Positions 1 to 11,356 of a stretch of DNA of 64,000 nt are shown here, in pieces. Under the pieces are notes generated by a model, which worked only from the letters and a program-made list of their open reading frames with translations, was not told the origin of the DNA and searched no databases. The position numbers and the translations under genes were made by a program. The DNA is from Arthrobotrys musiformis (taxonomy: Eukaryota; Ascomycota; Orbiliomycetes; Orbiliales; Orbiliaceae). The stretch lies in the NCBI GenBank assembly GCA_036971715.1, contig JAVHJL010000003.1:1488001-1552000 (forward strand). Reading direction: 5' to 3'. Position 1 is the stretch's first letter. The number at the start of each line of letters is the position of its first letter.

Positions 1-2278
1 TACAGCTCCAACGGTACGATCGATAGAGTTGGCAATGTCACCGGTGGCAGGAAGGGGTTTAGGGATGGGATTGTGGGGTTAGAGATTGCGAGGTTGGTGT
101 GGAGACGCGGCGTTTGTACGGATTGTAGGAAGGATAGGATATTGCGCATGTCGCGGCGGAGTGCGAGTTCTAAATCGACTGGGAAAGGGGGTAATGGGAT
201 TGGGAGGGGTGGGAGGAAGGGTGGGAGTGGGGAAAAGGATTACTCGAAGGGTTCTGGGTCGAAAATGGGGCAGGATAGGGGGGTTGAGAAGGGGAGGGGT
301 GATGTCACGGGGTCGAAACGGCCTGCTTCGACGGATAATACTACTACTACTCCTACTACGGCTACAACGGAGAAGAAGGTGGAGGAGGGGCATAATTCAT
401 CACTAGCCGCATCGGCATACTACGCCATCGCCAAACGCGCAGCCCGAGACCACGGCTTCATGGAACGGCTCCCGCTAATCCACCGCCCGAGCAAAGAAGA
501 ACTCCTAGCCGCCGCCTCCTCGGCCTGGGACCGCCTCCGCATCCGTTTCAAATGGCTTACGATCCGACAAATCCGTCCGTTTAACATGGACGAGATCTCT
601 GCCTTCTTCTCGTGGATCATACTGGGCAATCTGGCATGGATCATACTCGGCACCACCACATTTTTCTCAATCGGTATCTGGCTGGTGAACACCGTCTTCG
701 CGCAGGAGTACCTCGCCAAAGTCGTGGGGAATTATCTAACGCAAGAGATGGGGATGAAAGTTGTCTTCGAGTCCGCCATCGTGCCGAGGTGGAAGGATGG
801 GTGTATATCGTTTAAGAACGTCTTCGTATCCCGACGTCCCGGAATTTTAAAGGGTACCAGCGTAACGAAGGGTTCTTCATCCGTCGCGGCGGCGGCGGCG
901 GCGGCGGCAGCGTTTTCGGAAGACCACAGCGGACATCCGTATGAAGAGGATGATGGGAATTACACCCAATTCGATGTTACGATTAATACCGTCAACGTCA
1001 CCATCTCCCTCGCGAAATGGATGAACGGCCGTGGTTTACTAGTTGATGTGGATATGAAGGGCGTCAGGGGTATAATCGACCGCACGCACCTACGCTTCGA
1101 CGAGGACGTCGACCCCCGCTCGTACCGACATAAATACGCCCCCGGAGATTTCGAGTTGGATCATTTCAAACTGGAGGATCTATTGGTGACGGTATACCAG
1201 CCGGGGGGGTTTCGACCGTTCCACGTGAGTATTTTCAGCTGTGACCTGCCGGTGTTGAGGAAGAGGTGGTTGTTTTATGATTTTTTGAGCGCGAATCATG
1301 TTAGTGGGAGTTATGATGATTCGCTGTTTACGCTGCATCCGAGGCAGAGCCATGGGATCACTGCTACTACGACCACGGGTGTTGGGGAGGGTGGGCAGGA
1401 GGGGGTATACCCCTGGAAAAGGACGAGTAGGTTCAGAATCGACGGGTTGAGGTTCGATCATTTGAATCGAGGGTATGAGGGTCCGTTGAGTTGGATTGTG
1501 GCGGGGAATCTGGATATCATAGCGGATGTACACTTCCCGGAGGACTCGGCGGATGGGATAGGGAAGTTTATGCACGATGTGATGGAGAAGATGGAGGTGG
1601 GGATTAAGAATAGGAGGGAGAAGGTGGAGGGGTTGGTGAGGGAGAGGGATTTGAGTGTTGAGAGTGTTACGGGGATTATTGGGGCTGCGGTGGGGCTTAA
1701 TGGGGGTGAAGAAGGGGGGAGGAATGTTGTGGGTGAGGAGGAGGGGTATGCTATGACGGAGGAGGTTTTGGAGGCGGTTAATACGCCTGGGGAGGGTGGT
1801 ATCACTACGGCGGCACTGGAGACGTCTACGTCGTTACTGTCGTCGGATGATAGGAAGTTCATGATGATCGATTTACACTTGGAGATGAACGACACGCGGG
1901 CAGCGATTCCGCTGTTCACGCGGGATCTGTCGTATAGTAATAACGCGCTGATGAGGCCGATTATTGCATACATCAACAGTCAGCGAACGATCATTCCGAT
2001 CAATTGCAGGATGGTGAAGAGGGTTAAGGAGTTCGATGGGAGCTGGACGGTGTTCGATAGCGGGTTGATGGATGATCTGAGTGCTGAGGTATGTTTTTTT
2101 CTTCTCAATAAATGTTTAAATGTGGGTACTGATGGGGTTGAAGGTGTACGATGCGTTTGTGAAGGATGTGGCGGATGCGGATATCAAGAAGAGACGGATC
2201 CGGGCGGTGGGGCTGTGGAGCTTGCAGGTGTTTATGAATGCGTTCCTGGCGGCGATGGCGGGGACTATGATCGCCTAG
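1..2278 (+). CDS. MDM31: Mdm31/Mdm32-family mitochondrial inner-membrane protein, 5' partial
   Basis: The reading frame is open from base 1 with no ATG before 149, so the 5' end, including any mitochondrial presequence, lies outside the window. Exon A runs to 2088. A 55-nt intron (2089-2143, phase 0) is followed by a last exon of 45 codons ending in TAG at 2276-2278; without splicing the frame runs into unrelated residues. The family marker is the stretch after the first membrane segment: IVPRWKDGCISFKNVFVSRRP (about 777-839). Hydrophobic segments lie at about 595-705 and at the extreme C-terminus. Bases 150-400 encode a Gly/Ser/Lys-rich low-complexity N-terminal region, and 886-912 encode a poly-Ala run. 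Mdm31 and Mdm32 are inner-membrane proteins needed for mitochondrial shape and mtDNA nucleoid distribution in yeast. The call of Mdm31 over its paralogue Mdm32 is tentative; the family call is firm. Confidence 0.85.
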
Positions 2279-4792
2279 TGGGTGGTGTAGATGTGGTTTC
2301 TCTCTACTCTACATTGTATCGGTTTCTACACTAGTAGGCCGGTTTGGAAGGATGTCTAGGGGGGTAGATGGTGGAGGGATGATGGATTGCATTCACGAGT
2401 TACCAATCGGGCATTCTTTGAAGGTTGGCTGTACATACCCTTTTTCTTTCTTTTCTTCTAAAATAAAAGCACGGGTGGAGTTTTGGGGTTTTCGTGGTGT
2501 GGTGTTTTGTGTATATACAACCTACCGACGTAGAATCTATGATTATTACTACCTGTACTATACTAGTATTGACTCGAAAGCTATACTATGGACCCAAAGG
2601 TACAGCTGTATAGAGGTAGGAGAGTTGTATGATACGTAGCGTTATACAGGCAGCTGTACCACCGTGCTCACGTTTAATGCCTAATGTAATATCACGAGAT
2701 GTTATACAAGCACGAGGGCGATCGAAAGCAAGGCTAGCTGTATTGATTTTGTGCCGCCCTGTCATGGTGGTGTAACCCACCTTTTTGCATGTGCAGAGTG
2801 GTATTTCTTCCGATGGGCTGGGGGAAGCGAGTGCTCCCGTCTTTTCTGTCGATATTGAGGGTGGGGGGTAGCAGGCTTATCGATAGGTTTCTCCTCATTT
2901 GGTTGTATAAGCTGTAGTATCACAATGCGGAGTAGTAATAGTAACTAGTGTGGGCGGGTAGGGAAACCAGCGAATAAGGTCATCTGATCACATTCCTGCA
3001 TTACAGCCTTTTTTGAACCATGCGAAAGAACCTCCGCCCTTCCACCCCCTCCTCCTCCAGGCCTGAGGAAGAGGGGGAGGACAGAGTAGGAGGGTTTAGA
3101 GGTGCCAACGCATCGAAAAAATTCTGTTAGTTGGTGTGGTATTGGAGGGGACAGGGGGGGTGCTTGATGGGGTCGGCCAACCAGGTTTTTACACGGAGCT
3201 GCGGGTTGCGGTTGGTCGGTTGGCGAGGCACTAACTTATACACTTACACTTACCGACATACATATGAGATACAGATGTACATATGTATGTACATATGTAT
3301 AAGATGTGGATGTAGATGTAGGTAGAGATGTAGAGGGGAATGAAATGCAGGACGGCAAGGTGAGGGGTTTTGATTCCGACTGGATTGTTGCGCAGGTTCG
3401 CCTGGAATATTATATTACTTACTATGGATATGGGAAGTAATAGATGCAGGTTTGGACAGCGCAGAAGGCGAGTCTCGGACCCTTTGTGTGTATACATGTA
3501 GGATGCAATGTGTGTCTCTCGGAAGGCGACCCTGTGCGTTTATACCATTTCCACAGAACTACTATTCATAATGGGAAGAAAAGAAGAATATTCCGCGAAA
3601 GCGTGGAAGGTTTCTGTCAGAGTATACTAGTAGTAATATATGCGGCATCCTATCACTGTCACTGTCACTATCACAGGAAATGATGCCAGACTGTCGCAAA
3701 GGGGACGATATCATTGCGCCATGAGAGGGAAGGGAAATGGGGCTAATTGAGGCGTCAGATGACCATCACGGGGTATCTCCATATCCATACAATACATTAA
3801 TTAGGCACTGTTCGGTAGACGAGGAAGGGGAGGTATTTTGACAGGCCGGGACACCCTGAACATAGCCCCCTGTGCAGATTATGTATGGATGTATGTAAGG
3901 ACATGCAGGCAGCGGCATTTTTCTCCTTCTCTTGAGGAGAGAAAATTCTGATCGAGCACTTGGATTGAGGCAATCAGTGCTCTCTTGTATGATACATAAT
4001 ATATTAATGTCGTGAAGTTGAGGTTTTGTAGAGGTCGTATCGGGAAGGTGGAGGAGAGGACAGCAGATGAGATGAGATGAAGCCCTCCTGACACACACCA
4101 TACACATATATACTATATATTATATGGAATACCGGGGGGTACGGGGGATGTTAGAGTATAAGAAGGGACAGGCCATCCCTCATTGACCTTGCATGGATCT
4201 CGCCCTGCTTTGCTCGCACTAACGCTTATATTCCACGCTCTTTCTCCTCTTTTCCTTTCCTTTGCTCTTTGCTTATATATATTCAGTCCCGGTCTGCTAT
4301 TTTTTATTTTATTTTATTTTTTATTTTTTTATTTTATTTTATTTTATCCATCCTTCCAAAAAGAAAAATAATATTAAAAAAAACAAGAAAAAGGAAAGAG
4401 AGTGCATTGACGGGTAGTCCTCAATCGACAGTAATATCGCCAACAAGCGCCCTGCGCCTCTGCCACCAAATTGTATCTCAACTTCAACTATCTCCGCCTT
4501 CAACTATCTCCGCCAATTGACACTTATATATTATATACACACTTCCACCGGCTGGTTTGTAGGAGTATATAAGTATATACATATGTACTAGAGGGACGGG
4601 CAGAGTGGTTCTCTGCTGTATTGCTGGTGTCTTAGCCGAGCCTCATGACAGTCTTCTTGATCTCCTCCCTCTCCCTCTCCCTCTCCTCCTCTCTCTCCTC
4701 CTCCTCTCTCCTCCCATCATCACCACCCTCCTTCTCTTCCCCCGCAGAGGAAGAGAAGAAGACGCCCTCCCCCTCAACTTCACATCCCGTTA
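2279..4792. other. Intergenic spacer and kinase promoter
   Basis: No credible gene is seen. The spacer holds a perfect 12-nt tandem repeat of a palindromic unit (3276-3299), a T/A-rich tract (4298-4345), a perfect 16-nt direct repeat (4483-4498 and 4499-4514), a TATATAAG box (4566-4573) and a long CT-rich tract (about 4650-4741) just before the kinase ATG. CT-rich tracts upstream of the start codon are common in filamentous fungal promoters. Confidence 0.6.
4566..4573 (+). promoter_or_regulatory. Putative TATA box of the kinase gene
   Basis: TATATAAG lies 227 bp before the kinase ATG and is followed by a CT-rich leader. Confidence 0.5.
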
Positions 4793-7474
4793 ATGAGGTC
4801 GCTCTGTCCCTGCATGGCATTCCCCTCAAAGTCCACAGGTAGCCTCCCGGCCACGTCCAAAGAAGCCACCGGCGGCCCGTCCTCCTCCCGTTCCAGCTTC
4901 TTCAACCGCTTCAAGAAGGGCCTCCATCACAAAGACAAGCACCACAAGGACAATTCCACCTCTCACTCCTCTCCTCCCCCTACCGGCAATAACAATATCA
5001 ACAATAACAACAGCAGTGGTCGCCAGAATGGAGCTCCTCACGCCCTCGAGCCCCTGCAGAAACCCGAGAACGCTCGACGGGTCACCGCTGATACCTCCTC
5101 CCTCTCAAGTCCCACCACCGCCTCCGTCCCCCTAGGCGCCCTCGGCCGCTCTCCCTCCCAGAGACTCCCTCCTCCATCCTCTCCCCCTCAGCCTCCCAAC
5201 AATAATAATGGTGGTAGCAGTAAGAATAAGAATGATCCAGACAACATCAAACCCGCCGTCCGTGTCGACAGCGAGAAGCGTGAGAACCTCAAGGAAATCC
5301 GCCCGACCCGTCAGGAACAGCGTGCGCTCTCCACCGACCCCAAACGCATCCAGCGTCTCTCAGGCCAGGGTTTCGACTACAGGCACACCTCCACCTCGCT
5401 AGCCAGTCCCAAGACTAGCGGCATCCTCGACCCCCGTGCCACAAATGCCTCTCTCCGCTCGCCTCGCGCCACCGTGACGTCAATCCTCGACCCTCGCTCG
5501 TCCGCTGCCCGCATAGAAAACCAACCACCTCTCTCGCCCGCCACCGACATCCACTCACCGAACGCCAAGGACTGGCTCTACGAGGAAGATGAGCGCTACC
5601 AGGAAATGATCGAAGAAGAACTCGAATGGCGCTGGATCCTCAACCTGTCCATGCACTTCCGTGAGCGCTCCGATCGCGAAAAGTTCTTCGTCACATATGC
5701 CGAATCTCCACACCTCAGACACCGTATCACCGTCTCCTGCGACTACCGGAACGCCGAACACGGTTCTCTGGAAGAAGAGCTGAAACACATCCCGTACCAG
5801 CGGGAGAAATCTGCTCGTATCTACGAAGCCGTGCGAGATTCTCTGTTCGATATACAATTCTACCCTACGATCACAAACCTCAAGCTCGAAACCAAAGACG
5901 GCCGCCTGCACGTCCACGTCAACGAGGACATCAACGAAATCATCCACTACCCGCACGTCAACCTCATCCGACATCTGCACTGCGACCTCTACCAGGAATC
6001 CGAGCTCGAATTCGACTGCCACCTCTCCGGTTTCGTATACAAAGTTCGACAAGGCGACAGAGTTTTTATAAAAAAGGAAATCCCGGGCCCGGATACCATA
6101 GACGAATTCCTCTACGAAATAAACGCCCTGCATGCCCTTCGACACTCCACCAGCGTTATACGGTTCGGTGGACTCGTCGTGGACGAGCGCAGGAAACATG
6201 TCAGGGGACTCTTAATCTCGTACGCACCGAACGGCTCGTTAATCGACGTAGTTTTCAACGAACGGGGGAAGCTACCGTGGAGGAAACGGGAACGCTGGGC
6301 GCGACAGATCATCAAGGGGCTATCGGAAATCCACGAGGAAGGCTTTGTGCAAGGCGACTTTACGATGTCCAACATGGTGCTCGACGAACACGGCGACGTT
6401 AAAATCATCGATATCAACCGCAGAGGGTGCCCCATCGGCTGGGAGCCTCCGGAAATTAAAGGTCTCATCGAGAGTCAGCAGCGGATCGGGATGTTCATCG
6501 GGGTCAAGAGCGATGTGTGGCAGTTAGGGATGGTTCTCTGGGGGCTGGTGTACCAAGTGGACGAGCCGGAGGCTGCGGCGAGGCCGTTGAATATGGATGA
6601 TGCGCCTGACGATGTTCCCGCGTGGTTCAGAGGGATCGTGATGGCGTGTCTGAGCGAAAAACCACGAGATCGGCCGAGCGCGAAAGAGCTGCTTTACAGG
6701 TTTCCGGAAGAGGAAAACTTGTACAGAAGTGGGACAATCCCGCCGGTACCGATCGATGTCGTGGTTGGCGACGGACAAATCATCCACGTTAGCTCGAGCT
6801 CCAGCAAAGGATCGCCGACATCGCTAAGAATAAACCCGAGAAACGGCAAGAGAACGCCGCTACTGGACGATGCCTTCGTACAGAGCCCGATGACGATGAC
6901 GCCCACCGTTGGATCTTCGCGGAATCCGTACGAGGGGTTGAACGGACGGGTGAACGGCTTTGGATTCGGTGGGGAGTTCGGGTATCCTGAGCCACAGCGA
7001 AACGGTGGGACCGAGATGAACGGATTCGGTACGCCGTCGCCGTTTAGTAGTCCCCAACGGGGCCCGCCGAGCTCGAATTATATTCCCGAGAGCCCTGCGA
7101 CTGATATCGCCAGCAGCCCGCCGGTCAAAGACGAAGGCGAGTTCCACTGGGAAGGATACAAAATCGAGCGAATCGCGGATCCTGGGGCGACAGACGATGA
7201 CCTGGGGTTGGCGTTCAGAATCGAGACATTGGAAGATGCACGGGCCCGTGGTGAATTGGCGAATACCATATCGGACAAAAGAGGCAGCAAGCGGTTTTCG
7301 AGGAGTAGCGGGAACAGCGAGGGTGTGCCGGATACGATCGAGAGAGGGCAACATCAGCAGAGGCACCACCAACGGCCGCCGTTATTACCGGCCTTCGAGA
7401 GAGGGGATTCGGATGCCACCGTGGGATACGAAACACCGAGCGAGGAGTTCCCGCCGGTGGTGAGGTTGCGCTAG
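4793..7474 (+). CDS. Atypical protein kinase-like protein, 893 aa
   Basis: This is a single-exon gene. Residues 1-260 are Ser/Pro/Asn-rich and probably disordered. The extreme N-terminus has Cys5 and Cys7, possible lipidation sites. A kinase fold spans about 400-670. The ATP-binding lysine lies in VFIKKE (424-429). The catalytic loop reads FVQGDFTMSN (518-527), so HRD has become QGD, but the catalytic Asp522 and Asn527 remain. The metal-binding DFG is replaced by DIN (540-542). APE is replaced by EPPE (551-554), and the helix-F motif DVWQLG is intact. The glycine loop is degenerate. The C-terminal 220 residues are again low complexity. All four catalytic residues (K, D, N, D) are present, so activity is possible despite the altered motifs. 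No named orthologue is recognised. An in-frame ATG at 4814 is an alternative start. Confidence 0.8.
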   Translation: MRSLCPCMAFPSKSTGSLPATSKEATGGPSSSRSSFFNRFKKGLHHKDKHHKDNSTSHSSPPPTGNNNINNNNSSGRQNGAPHALEPLQKPENARRVTADTSSLSSPTTASVPLGALGRSPSQRLPPPSSPPQPPNNNNGGSSKNKNDPDNIKPAVRVDSEKRENLKEIRPTRQEQRALSTDPKRIQRLSGQGFDYRHTSTSLASPKTSGILDPRATNASLRSPRATVTSILDPRSSAARIENQPPLSPATDIHSPNAKDWLYEEDERYQEMIEEELEWRWILNLSMHFRERSDREKFFVTYAESPHLRHRITVSCDYRNAEHGSLEEELKHIPYQREKSARIYEAVRDSLFDIQFYPTITNLKLETKDGRLHVHVNEDINEIIHYPHVNLIRHLHCDLYQESELEFDCHLSGFVYKVRQGDRVFIKKEIPGPDTIDEFLYEINALHALRHSTSVIRFGGLVVDERRKHVRGLLISYAPNGSLIDVVFNERGKLPWRKRERWARQIIKGLSEIHEEGFVQGDFTMSNMVLDEHGDVKIIDINRRGCPIGWEPPEIKGLIESQQRIGMFIGVKSDVWQLGMVLWGLVYQVDEPEAAARPLNMDDAPDDVPAWFRGIVMACLSEKPRDRPSAKELLYRFPEEENLYRSGTIPPVPIDVVVGDGQIIHVSSSSSKGSPTSLRINPRNGKRTPLLDDAFVQSPMTMTPTVGSSRNPYEGLNGRVNGFGFGGEFGYPEPQRNGGTEMNGFGTPSPFSSPQRGPPSSNYIPESPATDIASSPPVKDEGEFHWEGYKIERIADPGATDDDLGLAFRIETLEDARARGELANTISDKRGSKRFSRSSGNSEGVPDTIERGQHQQRHHQRPPLLPAFERGDSDATVGYETPSEEFPPVVRLR

Positions 7475-10400
7475 GATTATCACGACAGGAGTTGTTTTGA
7501 GTATTCTCTTTTAAAAACCTTTTAATCTTCTGCGGCTTATCTATTTCACTATCTGTTATGTGATCTCTTTTCTTGATATATACCTTCATTTTTCCCCTTT
7601 TCTTTTTTTTTTAACGACGACACTTTCAAAAAAATATTTCCTTTTTCTTTTAGCAGAGCATGCATGTATAATTTACATTTTTGGGAGGATACTGGAGCAT
7701 TTTGCATTGATCACCCTTTTCCCTTTTTCCCCTCTTGAGTTATTGTTTATGATCATATTTGATAGAAGGACACATTTTATTTTTTAACTACTTTGGTTAT
7801 ATTTAGCTTTGGTAGAGCTTGAAAGCTCTTTTTTCTCCTTATTGACGGAAATATTTCCTTTCTTTTTTCACTGGATTTGATCGATTGATGTGGATTTGGG
7901 TTTTTGAATGAAGTTGGCTGGCTGTGGCTGGTTATGAGTTATGTTCTTTGAGTGGGTTGTTGGGTTTCTTTTACGTTGCTTCCACTTGGTTGCGAGGATT
8001 TGGGGATGGTAGTATATAACTGAAAATGAAAAAAATATTGGGGGGGTTGTGGAAGTGATTGGGTGCTTGGGTGTTCATTTGTAAGAAGTGATTTTTGCTG
8101 AGACTGCTACTAAGTGATAAGTTGATTTGTTATTGATCGCTATGCATGGCGTAAGCGGTGTATAATGGAGTATATGACCCAGAATATTGAATCTACAAGG
8201 ATCTGGATTTGGTATGGTTACTGGAAAGGGTATGATTATTATACCTAGATTGGGGGATTTAGTAGCGAGGGTGATTAATAGTAATATCACACTTGTGGCC
8301 TGCCGAGCGTAGAATATGGCCTGGCTTATACCCAAAGTTCACCATTTCTGTATAGTCGCTGGGCTTAAGCTTATGAGCGTGAACGGTTGGAGGATATTAC
8401 TTTTCATTCACTAGTTCTTGTGTGGAACTAGTGGTATATATACCAAACAACGTAGTACAGCGCATCTGTTCCTGCGATTAATTCTAGGGGGGGGGGGGCG
8501 TAAAGGTTCGAAACTGGCGATATACTACACGTACAAAAAGTTTATTGCCCAGAAGTCGGTGGATTTATGTATAGTCATTGTGCTAGCAAAGAGGATAACA
8601 CTATTGATATATCACAGTATTGATATATATGGTACTTTTAGCTGGTAAAAGTACCTAATATTATATTTTTGACTTTAAGACGCACTAAAGTAATACTAAA
8701 GTGGGAGATTTTATACGGGTCTGTATTTGACGAGCATTGAAAATATTCCCGTTTCCAGCACGGTATATATATAGGTCTGGAGGTTTATTCATAGATATGA
8801 TATATACTCTACTTTGTAGTACATGTAGAACTTATCCGTAGGAGTGGGTGAAGCAGTGTGAATAGGTTCGTATTTGTATATTTTGATCGATTTGTCCTAT
8901 AAGCCTCTATAGCAATTATTAGGTGATTGTAAGTTCTCTTAAATTCGCTGTGGAGGTATTAAGGGGGTATGTGTTAGGAATTAATGGGGGATCTTGATTT
9001 ATATATCATGGTGTTCCTCCGCCGGCCCTATTTTCCTTCAGCGCTCGCCGTTCTATTAGGACCTGCTAATTTCTTAGTATATGTTACATATAAACTAAAA
9101 GAGAGAGAAGGATATTTTGTGCCATAGGATATACGTACTGTAGAGATATTTTGCAGACTTGGGGGACAACTTGAAGCTGACTTGAAGAGTCTGTAGTAGA
9201 CTTGAAGACCTTAGTCTGAATAAAAGTAAGATTGGAAATCGACTTGTGTTTTGTGTGTCAACTCGTAAGTCTGTTGGTTACCATACGGCAGATACGTTTA
9301 CAGGAATAGCACTCGAACGGCGGTAGATATTGAACAATCTATGGGGGAAAACTGCTATTACTCGATCGCAAAAGATACGCTTTTTCTGGTAATGATGCCT
9401 AGGTATCCAAGGTACTTGGTACTTTATATTGGCGCTTTATCTGGTCAATACGGGGTTTTTATACCTTGAATTGAAAGTGACAGAAAGGTAATAGTTGTGA
9501 ATCGATCGATTCTTCGTCAAGAAAAAGAAAAGAAAAGAAAGAGAGAAGTTGCAGAAAGTTTGATGCTTAGTTGTGTACTTTAGGTATTTAGTATATTTAT
9601 ATTCTCCGGCTAGATATTTCGGATTCCCCCTCCTTATTGAGTTAAGATGAAGTTACTACCTGTCAAGTTTGGCTCGAGATCTGCACCAGGTGTCTTGGTG
9701 AAGTTGATTATGGTGACATCGATCGATAGATGGACCTCATGGCCCAGACCCATCGATTCTATTCGACCATACCTTTTAACTCACCCATTTTCGATCGAGG
9801 AATATCCGATAGATTCTTTAACAGGCTGTATGTGGTTATAAGGAACCTTGATATTATTTTTCCCTGTGGGTCCGTGTGGAGATGTGGGTATCTGGAAAAA
9901 GAACAGCGCTCGCTTATGCACGTCGGCTGTTGGATTTGTGATTCGGACGGTCCTTCCGTTGTCTTTGGGATAGACTATACCACACTTGGAGAATTTATGC
10001 GTTGGGTTTACGGGATAGATTGTTGGAAAGGAACTGATATCCTTAAGCTTGACAGATGTGTTTGGTTAAGAATTTGGTTCTTCGTATTCTAGACTGGTAT
10101 CCTTCGATGATGGGAAAAATCCTGAGCCTTGGAAAGGGGTCTTGGAAGGATGGGTACCTTCGAGATTGGATATTCTATTCCTTTTGAGATCTTGGAGAAG
10201 TGATCTGTATCGACGTACATATCTTCGATTTAGTTGCTTAGATTGCCAATGGTTCTAGGCGCAGGTACTCAAGACCTTGAGGAATTCTTGGGGTTTATAT
10301 AAACCATGCGAGACACTGCTTCGAGTCGGGAACGCCCCCTCCTTCCTTTTTTTTTCTCTTTCCCCCCACTCTTTCGACTTCGACATTCCTTCTTTTTTGA

Positions 10401-10587
10401 GTATTTCGATATTCGGTCCGGTTGAGGGTTCTTCTATTACGCTCCTTTTTGAGATTTTATCTAGAAGATCGAGTATACTGTGGTATACGGACAGCTCCAT
10501 AGACGGAATATTTTGAATATTACTTTTGGGGCGTTTTAGATAGTTTTATACAAGCTTCTTCAAGAAGAGGATTATAAAGGAGACAAA
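7475..10587. other. AT-rich intergenic region upstream of SSP1
   Basis: About 3.1 kb with no supported gene. It begins with the kinase 3' UTR, rich in T tracts, and contains a run of 12 G (8487-8498). A 120-codon frame at 9730-10092 has no family resemblance and is not called. The last 300 bp form the SSP1 promoter and leader. Confidence 0.55.
10296..10303 (+). promoter_or_regulatory. Putative TATA box of SSP1
   Basis: TATATAAA lies 292 bp before the SSP1 ATG. Each of the four SSP genes has such a box 188-292 bp upstream, followed by a pyrimidine-rich leader. Confidence 0.5.
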
Positions 10588-11356
10588 ATGCAGGTTTCCA
10601 GACTTTTGGCCGTTGTCTTCTTTTTGGCGAGGTAAGCTGTTTCCTCTGGCGAATATATCGATATATAATATCAAAAACACCCGCGCAACTTTTTCAACCT
10701 AGAATAGAGATCCCCCAGCTTCTTTCGAAGTAGAGGGTATATTAAGAATAATCACAATAACTAACTGATGTATTAAAATCAACAGCACAACCGTAGCCGC
10801 CCCGGTAGCCAACGCCGCCGCAAACCCAGATCCATTCTTCAGCCCCTGGTCCGGCAAGGATATCGCCCGCAACCACGACGGCAAGGATAAAAGAGAACTT
10901 AAACTTCCAAAGGACGGTAACCTCCTCCCGGACGTCCGACGTCCGACGGCAGGTCAGGAAATGGAGGATCTCAAAAAACGAGCTGATCCACCAGCTGCTG
11001 CTCCGGATGTCGTCACCCCACCACCTGCCGCAGCCGCCGCCGCCGCGCCAGCACCGGCACCACCACCACCACCACCGGCCCCCATTGCCCCTGCGCCTAA
11101 AGTTGGAACTGCGGCTAAGGAACCCAGTGAGTCTAAGAAAATGGCTAGGCCCAGCGGGTTTAAATTAGGAGGGGTTGCGGTACCGAACCACGGTGGAGTT
11201 AGGAGGAGGGATGGCCATGAAGATGGTAATGATAACGAGAAGAGGAATAACCACGAAGAGGGTAACGATAATGAGAAGAGGGATAGGAGGTTTAACCCTG
11301 AGAGTTTCCCGTCCAGGAAGGCTATTCATGGGTTTTCTGGCCGGGCGAGGGTTTAG
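10588..11356 (+). CDS. Small secreted protein SSP1, 204 aa, with dibasic-site repeats
   Basis: Exon 1 (10588-10631) encodes MQVSRLLAVVFFLA. A 154-nt intron (10632-10785, donor GTAAGC, branch CTAAC at 10761-10765, phase 2) splits a serine codon. Exon 2 (10786-11356) resumes with a signal-peptidase-like TTVAAP and stays open to TAG. The mature part is low complexity: a Pro/Ala-rich middle (about 11000-11100) and a charged tail. Possible Kex2-type KR sites occur in DKR, KKR and twice in NEKR; the last two end a near-duplicate of a 12-codon unit, HEDGNDNEKR then HEEGNDNEKR (11216-11281). There is no cysteine. The gene structure matches SSP2-SSP4. The function is unknown. A peptide precursor cut at dibasic sites is a reasonable inference, as is an intact disordered effector or cell-wall protein. 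Confidence 0.72.

Noticed and set aside
8500..8520. GGTTCGAAACT, resembling a tRNA B box
   Set aside because: No matching A box or cloverleaf could be placed upstream, and a G run occupies the needed arm.
9730..10092. 120-codon frame upstream of SSP1
   Set aside because: Composition (many Trp, Cys, Phe) is typical of random translation; no signal peptide or domain.
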